Source of the DNA: Diabrotica undecimpunctata
Lineage: Eukaryota; Arthropoda; Insecta; Coleoptera; Chrysomelidae
DNA: 64,000 bases
Assembly (NCBI RefSeq): GCF_040954645.1
Contig: NC_092811.1
Location: forward strand, 82,345,063 to 82,409,062
Direction: 5' to 3'
This document shows positions 58,528 to 64,000 of this stretch, in pieces. The position numbers were made by a program, and so were the translations under genes. Position 1 is the first letter of the stretch. Each line of letters opens with the position of its first letter. The notes beneath the pieces were generated by a model that was not told where the DNA came from, did not search any database, and worked only from the letters and a program-made list of their open reading frames with translations.

Positions 58528-60300
58528 GACGCTATAAATGGAGAACAGCTCACAAAGGAATGGACGGAGGCATATATGACATCTATATTTAAGAAAGGAG
58601 ATAAAAAACGATGAGAAAACTAAAGAGGAATAAGCGTAATATCATCAATAGGAAGATTATATGGGAAAATACTACGAGAAAAGATAGAGCAAGCGGTAAA
58701 TGGCAAAATCGGGATGGATCAGGCAGGCTTCACGGCAGAAAGATCAAGCATAGACCACCTATATACACTGGAACAACAATTGGAAAAGAAAAAAGCAAAA
58801 AATAGAGATATACATTTGGCACTTGTGGACCTCAGAAAGGCATATGACTCCGTACAAAGGTCAGAACTATGGAAGGCGATGTACAAATTACAAATACAGA
58901 CGGAACTCATAGAAGCTAAAAAAGCTCTGTATGTATAAAGAAAATAAAGTGTCCATTAAAATGGGAACAAGAATTATAGAAGACTGCACCACAACCAAAG
59001 GGCTCCTGCAGGGTTGTTCCACATATTCAACCCTTTTTAAAAAAGAAGACCTCAGTAACATGATGAAGAAACTATAAAAAGAATATACCAAGGCTGGTCT
59101 AGATATTAACCTCGCGAAAACAGAGTACAGTCTGTCCCAAACCCTTCTTTCAGTGCGTCACTAATTTTGACGTCATGTAGGATTTTAAGAATGTCGAGAA
59201 TTATTGCATGACATTTTAGTTAAATTTGACAGTTGCAGGATTGTAACCTCTCTTTTTCTAATTGAAAATAATTTAATAATTTTAATTTTAGTCTTTGTTC
59301 TTTCTCGATATATCTCGGCATATTTAAAATATTTTTATGACAATAAATACAAAATTAAATTTTCACTGTAAAATGTCTGATAATACTAACCTGGAATGAC
59401 AATTATTTTATCAGATGACGTTGTGAAAGTACTGTCAAGATCGAGACCTTCTGCGTCAAATTATATTTATGCGCATCATTGATTGGATATCTATTTAGCG
59501 TAGTCTAAACTCCAACCAATTATACATCCGTAAGTAGAATTAGCTTTACGATAAATAATTTTCTAAGTTCTATGTATAATAATCACAGACTCACGTTTTT
59601 TTCTGTCACTTCTAGCTTAATGTGTTAGAGAGGATTCGATAAACTATGACGCACTGAAAGAAGGGTTTGGGACGAACTATACATATCTACAAGTGAAGAA
59701 GACATAGAAGATCTACAGATTGACAACGTAACTATCAAAGGAAAGGATAAATTCAAGTGCTTGGGGTTTATAATCACGAAAAAGCTAACAACAGAGGAAG
59801 AAACTAAGCAAAGATTAGGACAAACAAGAACAGAAATCCGACAACTTATCTCAGTATGGTGGAAAACAAAAACACATATTTATAACATTAGTGCGAAGTA
59901 TTATAACATATGGGGCTGAAAATTGGATTATAACCAGGAGAAACAGCATTAAGATGGTAGCAACAGAGACGGAGTGCCTGCGAAATAACAAGAATGGATA
60001 GGATAAGTAATGATGAAATAAAGCAAAGAACATCAATAGAAACAGACATACTAACATATATAGAACAAAAAAGACTAAAGTGATATGGACATGTAAGAAG
60101 AACTAGCGACAGTAGATGGATAAAAAGAATAACCGAATGAAGCCCTATAGGAAGGACGAAAAGAGGACGACCCCGAAGATCCTGGAGGAACGAATTAGGC
60201 GAAGCCGTGAATAAGAGAGACCTAAACAATGGAGAATGGGACAACAGAGAGAGATGAAAACGGTTGAGCGAGGAAGGCAGTGAATACTGTAGAATCTCTG
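58528..60300 (+). mobile_element. RTE-like LINE, 5' truncated, split by a MITE
   Basis: Coding begins near FQDAINGEQLTKEW and reads EAYMTSIFKKGDKK, ISSIGRLYGKILREKIEQA, GMDQAGFTAERSSIDHLYTLEQ and ALVDLRKAYDSVQRSELWKAM, in several frames. The catalytic xADD box is lost to a deletion near 59040. After the MITE (59128-59679) reading resumes at STSEEDIEDLQIDNV, CLGFIITKK and, in other frames, RMDRISNDEIKQRT, RLKWYGHVRR and GRPRRSWRNELGEAV. This matches the same broad family as the insert at 28208-29112. Stops and shifts disable it. Confidence 0.8.
59128..59679. mobile_element. Tc1/mariner-type MITE, 552 bp
   Basis: Inverted ends begin CAGTCTGTCCCAAACCC at the left and, read from the right, TAGTTCGTCCCAAACCC. 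A 27-bp core is perfect (59134-59160 and 59647-59673, CCCAAACCCTTCTTTCAGTG and neighbours). The duplication is TA (59126-59127 and 59680-59681). It has no coding capacity. Excision leaves GAG TAC ATA TCT in the LINE frame. Confidence 0.9.
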
Positions 60301-60364
60301 TACAATACTGTATTCATTAACCATTTTTTTCGCTTTTGTGCGATGTGTAGGCTTTTTTAGCAAG

Positions 60365-61030
60365 TTTGGATTTACAGTAAAATCGGGTGCTAGCTTGAAC
60401 GTACAAACCTGCTCCTTTATCCGGGTTTGGGACCAGCAAGAGTACCATTGAGCTTTTCAATATATCCGATGAAAATTCAGGTGGAGTTTTTAGGCTTATA
60501 TGTATCTAATTTTTAACACCAATCTAAAGAGTATCGTAGGTAACCCGTTATATACGTTTATTAAAAAATAAATCTAAAAATACTTCGAATATAGTCGGAA
60601 TTTAATATATCCTTGATATTAAAATATATTAGTTTGTTTAGAAAAATCTGTTACCTAATGAAATAAAATATATTTTTAATTAAATTAAACAGTTCCGTTT
60701 TCGTGACACGAATGTTGTTAATTACAAAAATTTAATGGCCAAGTAACTTAAGTTTTAATTGCAATTAACTCTTAATCCTTGCCTCTAAAATTTCTGGAGA
60801 AACGCGTTTTTGGAATGAGTCGCGTAGTAACATAAATAGACTCTAATCAAAAGTCCTTAACTGATTCTTTTAATTTGTTATATTTTAATCAGATCAAACT
60901 ATATGAAGAAATAAAAAACTGATAGAAGTTTCTAAAAAAATTTGTTTAGAAGTATGAAATATATTTTGGTGGTATTCTGTATTCGTATTTATTTTATATT
61001 ATATTTATATATTATATTAATTGAGTTTTT
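60365..61030. other. No gene seen
   Basis: AT-rich. No frames of note on either strand. Confidence 0.4.
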
Positions 61031-61035
61031 GTTAG

Positions 61036-61200
61036 TGGCGGCCGTGGCTCAGCGGCTAAGATATGCATATCAACGCATGAGTTCAATACTCTGAATCTAA
61101 AACACAATTTTCAATTTCTAAAAATTATACCAGCCATTTTTCGAAGGGCACCTAAAGGTCCTGACTACATGACTACTTAATTCGTGGTTAAGTCATGTTA
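61036..61200 (+). mobile_element. Probable tRNA-derived SINE
   Basis: TGGCTCAGCGGCTAAG at about 61048 fits the Pol III box A of tRNAs, and GAGTTCAATACTC at about 61078-61090 resembles box B with its arm. The spacing of about 30 nt is short of the tRNA norm only slightly. A non-tRNA body follows, with no clear tail. It could also be a lone decayed tRNA pseudogene. Confidence 0.4.
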
Positions 61201-61249
61201 GGGGTACTTGCGTGATTAAAAACTCTCACACCAGACCTTAGCCAAAAGG

Positions 61250-61400
61250 TCACAGGAATTTTCCTTTTTTTAAGCTTTTGATCACGTTGTCGTAGACCTA
61301 ATATTTTATTTCTTAAATTAACATTATTTTCGATAAATCCCCAAAAACAAAAATCCATTGGACTAAGATCTGGACCGCCCATTCATTTGGTGCATTGAAC
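61250..61400 (-). pseudogene. Mariner-type transposase C-terminal scrap
   Basis: The minus strand reads GGPDLSPMDFCFWGFIENNVN, the SPDLxPxDFFLWG block around the last catalytic Asp of mariner-type transposases (split here as GGPDLSPMDF and CFWGFIENN). Nothing else of the gene remains nearby. Confidence 0.55.
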
Positions 61401-61800
61401 CCCCTTGTTCTCCGACGTCTGGCTATTGCTGTAATAAGACTACACTAACCTTGTCGCTATAATGGGAGTACTAAATTGCAAAAATCACATATATTTGATG
61501 ATCGCTAACAGTAAATTTTCCAAGAAGAGAGACAATATGTTTCGGAAAAATGGTAAATAATTTTTTCCGTTTAAATTATTTGGAAGAATGACTGGTCTTA
61601 CCTAATAATTACTGGCAATTTTACACCAAATGTGTACTTTAAAATTACACTGATGCCGACGCACTTTTCTATTATAAAAAATTCTATTTTGCCTTTAAGG
61701 ATCAGGTATAATATTTTACATTTATTTTCCCTCGCTATATGTCCCAGATAAGACTCGTATATATGTGCACATGAGTAAACATGCGTAAACACTTTGGTGC

Positions 61801-61884
61801 ATGACCAAACAAAAAGAATTACTCAGCATAATCAAAGTGAGGGAAATACAATACGTAGGTCATGTGTTAAAAAGTGAGAGATAT
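61801..61884 (+). pseudogene. LINE family A C-terminal piece, left of nested insert
   Basis: It reads TKQKELLSIIKVREIQYVGHVLKSERY, in two parts, the RRKLEYLGHV block of family A. It runs in frame across the insertion point into 63609-63745 (LFQIILEG), so both pieces are one older LINE copy. Confidence 0.7.
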
Positions 61885-63599
61885 CTTCTTCTTCTTCAAG
61901 TGCCATCTCCGCGGCGGAGGTCGGCAATCATCATAGCTATTCGGACTTTTGAGACGGCTGGTCTGAAAAGTTCATTTGATGTACATCCGTACGACTCTCT
62001 CAGGTTGCGCAGCCATGACATTCTACGCCTCCCTATGCTTCCCTTTCCTTGGATCTTTTCAGATATTCCAGATATTCCAATTTTCTTGTTTTAATTATAT
62101 TTAAAATTTCTATTTCTTTATGCATCCTTCTCAGAACCTCTTTGTTTGTGACGTGTTCTGTCCACGATATTTTCAGAATTCTTCTATACACCCACAGCTC
62201 AAATGATTCCAGTTTTTTCATTGATGTCGCATTCAATGTCCAAGATTCCATTCCATAAAATAAAGTCGAAAAAACATAGCACCTCGCCAACCTAACTCTT
62301 AGTTCCAATTTTAAATCCCTTGTACATAGCACTCTTCTCATTTTGTTGAAATTTACTCTAGCCTTTTCTATTCTGATTTTGATCTCCTGAATGTAATCAT
62401 TTGTCGAGTTAATCATTGTTCCCAGATAGGCATATTTGTCCACTTGTTCGACGTTGATTCCGTTTATTAGAAGATTCTCGTTATTTCTTTGAGTTTTCGA
62501 TATTCTCATAAATTTTGTCTTCTTGACATTTATTGTTATACCATACTCTTTTCCATACTCCACTATTCTGGTGACCAGTCTGTGAAGATCTTCAATATTT
62601 TCGGCTAAGATCACAGAGTCGTCCGCATATCTAATGTTGTTAATGGGAACTCCATTTACATTTATTTCAGCTGTTTCACCCTCAAGAGCGTTTTTCAGGA
62701 TCTCTTTGGAGTAGGCATTAAAAAGAATTGGCGAAAATACGGATCCCTGTCTCACTCCACATCTTATTTCAATTTCTTCTGACAGCTGTTCGTTAACACG
62801 TACTTTTGTTCGCTGTTTATAGTATAAATTTAATATGAACCTGAGGTCGTTGTAGTCAATCTTCTTTGATTTCAGGACATTCATTAATAGTTTATGTCGT
62901 ACCTTATCGAATGCTTTATGATAGTCAATAAAACATACGTATATATCTTGATTGACGTCCAGGCATCTTTGTATCAGTATATTAAGTGAAAAAAGAGCTT
63001 CACCCGTTCCTAGGCTTTTGCGAAAATCAAATTGTGTATCATTAACGTATATGTCCAGTTTGTGATATATTCGGTTATGGATGACTTTTACTAGTAACTT
63101 TAGCATATGAGATATCAAGCTAATGGTGCGGTAATCGCTGCATTCTCTTGCGTTTTTCTTTTTGGGGAGACAAATAAAAATCGAAAAACAACTCTTTGGG
63201 TAATACGCCTGTACTATAAATTTGGTTTAAGAGTGTCACTAAAACATCAATGTGCTTCTCATCTAGAATTTTTAGGATTTCTATAGGAAGCATGTCAGGT
63301 CCAGGGCTTTTCCCACTCTTCATTGTTTTGAATGCTTGTAATATTTCTTCTTTTGTAATATATGGACCTATTTCTTCTAACGTTAGTTCTATGTGCTCCA
63401 GATCTCTTTCATCATCGAACAATTCGTCGATATATTCTGCCCATCTTTGTACTTTCTCGTCTGTATGTGTTATAGTAGTCTCGTGTCTCTCCAGAATTGC
63501 ACGAGTTGGGTTTTGTTTTCTTAGTCCTGCCAGTTCTTTAACTTTCTTGTGTAGGTTAAACAGATCATATTTATTTTGAAGGTCTTCGATCTCTTTGAA
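61885..63599 (-). mobile_element. LINE family A inserted into another family A copy
   Basis: The minus-strand coding piece 62033-63118 (361 codons) shows DIYVCFIDYHKAFDKVRH, GVRQGSVFSPILFNAYSKEI, IRYADDSVILAEN (intact YADD), KTKFMRISK and WVYRRILKISW. The upstream piece 63120-63422 shows ILQAFKTMKSGKSPGPDMLP, separated by a frameshift. The 3' end on this strand is GATGGCACTTGAAGAAGAAG at 61885-61905. The target duplication is GAGAGATAT (61876-61884 and 63600-63608). The reverse transcriptase catalytic core looks whole, but the endonuclease is missing, so it is 5' truncated. Confidence 0.85.
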
Positions 63600-63745
63600 G
63601 AGAGATATAAATTATTCCAAATCATATTGGAAGGTAAAAAATGCACGGCCAAAGAAGATTAGTTGATAGACTCTAGAACTCGTGGCTAAAAGACCTAAGA
63701 TAGTTTCTAAAGTTAAAATTGCCATTTGCAAAAGTTAAAGAAGAT
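63600..63745 (+). pseudogene. LINE family A C-terminal piece, right of nested insert
   Basis: It continues the reading of 61801-61884 as LFQIILEGKKCTAKED and then, shifted, as the basic R-rich and WLKDLR-like end of family A. It runs into (TA)n, which may be its tail. Confidence 0.6.
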
Positions 63746-63754
63746 ACATATGTG

Positions 63755-63823
<69 letters not shown>
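63755..63823. repeat. (TA)n tract
   Basis: About 68 bp of TA at the 3' side of the older LINE copy. Confidence 0.95.
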
Positions 63824-63825
<2 letters not shown>

Positions 63826-64000
63826 TTATAGGGAGTAACAATCGACACTGAGGAGTAGGCAGATTGAGACCTCAGTGCCGAGAGACAGTTCTTGCAATAT
63901 AGAACACGATACTGGTACGTCTCGAGTGGGGGGAGTAGGCAGATTGAGATCCCGAACTCGAACCGAACCGTATCACTCTTGATAATGGCTCCAAAATGGG

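Noticed and set aside
1..64000. CRISPR arrays, bacterial operons, riboswitches
   Set aside because: No spaced short repeats of that kind, no polycistronic gene layout; all coding is eukaryotic transposable-element type.

Overview
The window is eukaryotic, very AT-rich and built almost entirely of transposable elements in several nested layers. The mixture points to an arthropod, most likely an insect with a large repeat-filled genome (inference): I-clade, Jockey and RTE-like non-LTR elements, Penelope-like elements with GIY-YIG domains, Ty3/gypsy and Mag-like LTR elements, Sola-like, hAT-like and Tc1/mariner DNA transposons, and many long (TA)n tracts. I found no convincing single-copy host gene, no rRNA, no CRISPR array and no bacterial-type operon.

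Layout, left half. 48-3081 is a Sola-like DNA transposon with 33-bp inverted ends, a 4-bp TATA duplication and a decayed transposase. 3.1-4.07 kb holds a hammerhead-like Penelope tail and a (TA)n tract. 4066-12502 is a very young Ty3/gypsy LTR retrotransposon on the minus strand, with intact gag and pol and LTRs that are nearly identical. It sits in (TA)n beside a Penelope-like element whose 3' part forms a perfect 832/832-bp palindrome (12567-14745). 14.7-17.1 kb is a run of long (TA)n tracts, three of them next to hammerhead-like motifs. 18.7-20.7 kb is a second, diverged Sola-like transposase. 22.45-30.24 kb is one I-clade LINE that was hit by three other LINE fragments, each with a recognisable target-site duplication.

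Layout, right half. 31.3-36.7 kb has a mariner fragment cut by a LINE piece, and a Penelope remnant. 37.5-37.9 kb is an imperfect palindrome. 38.5-40.1 kb is a short satellite of about 235-250-bp units split by an RTE-like insertion. 40.8-46.7 kb is a Jockey LINE split by a decayed Mag-like LTR element with a clean 5-bp duplication. 47242-50475 is the standout: a DNA transposon with about 255-bp inverted ends and one uninterrupted 750-codon transposase of hAT-like design. 51.2-57.1 kb holds two I-clade LINE pieces, 57.5 kb a Penelope reverse transcriptase scrap, and 58.5-60.3 kb an RTE-like LINE split by a 552-bp mariner-type MITE. 61.0 kb has a probable tRNA-derived SINE and a mariner scrap, and 61.8-63.75 kb is a LINE inserted into another copy of its own family.

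These genes are not a pathway. They are independent replicating elements: reverse transcriptases and transposases with their terminal sequences. The value of the window is in the insertion order. Six nested insertions can be read to the base, because removing the insert and one duplication restores or nearly restores the host element's reading frame.
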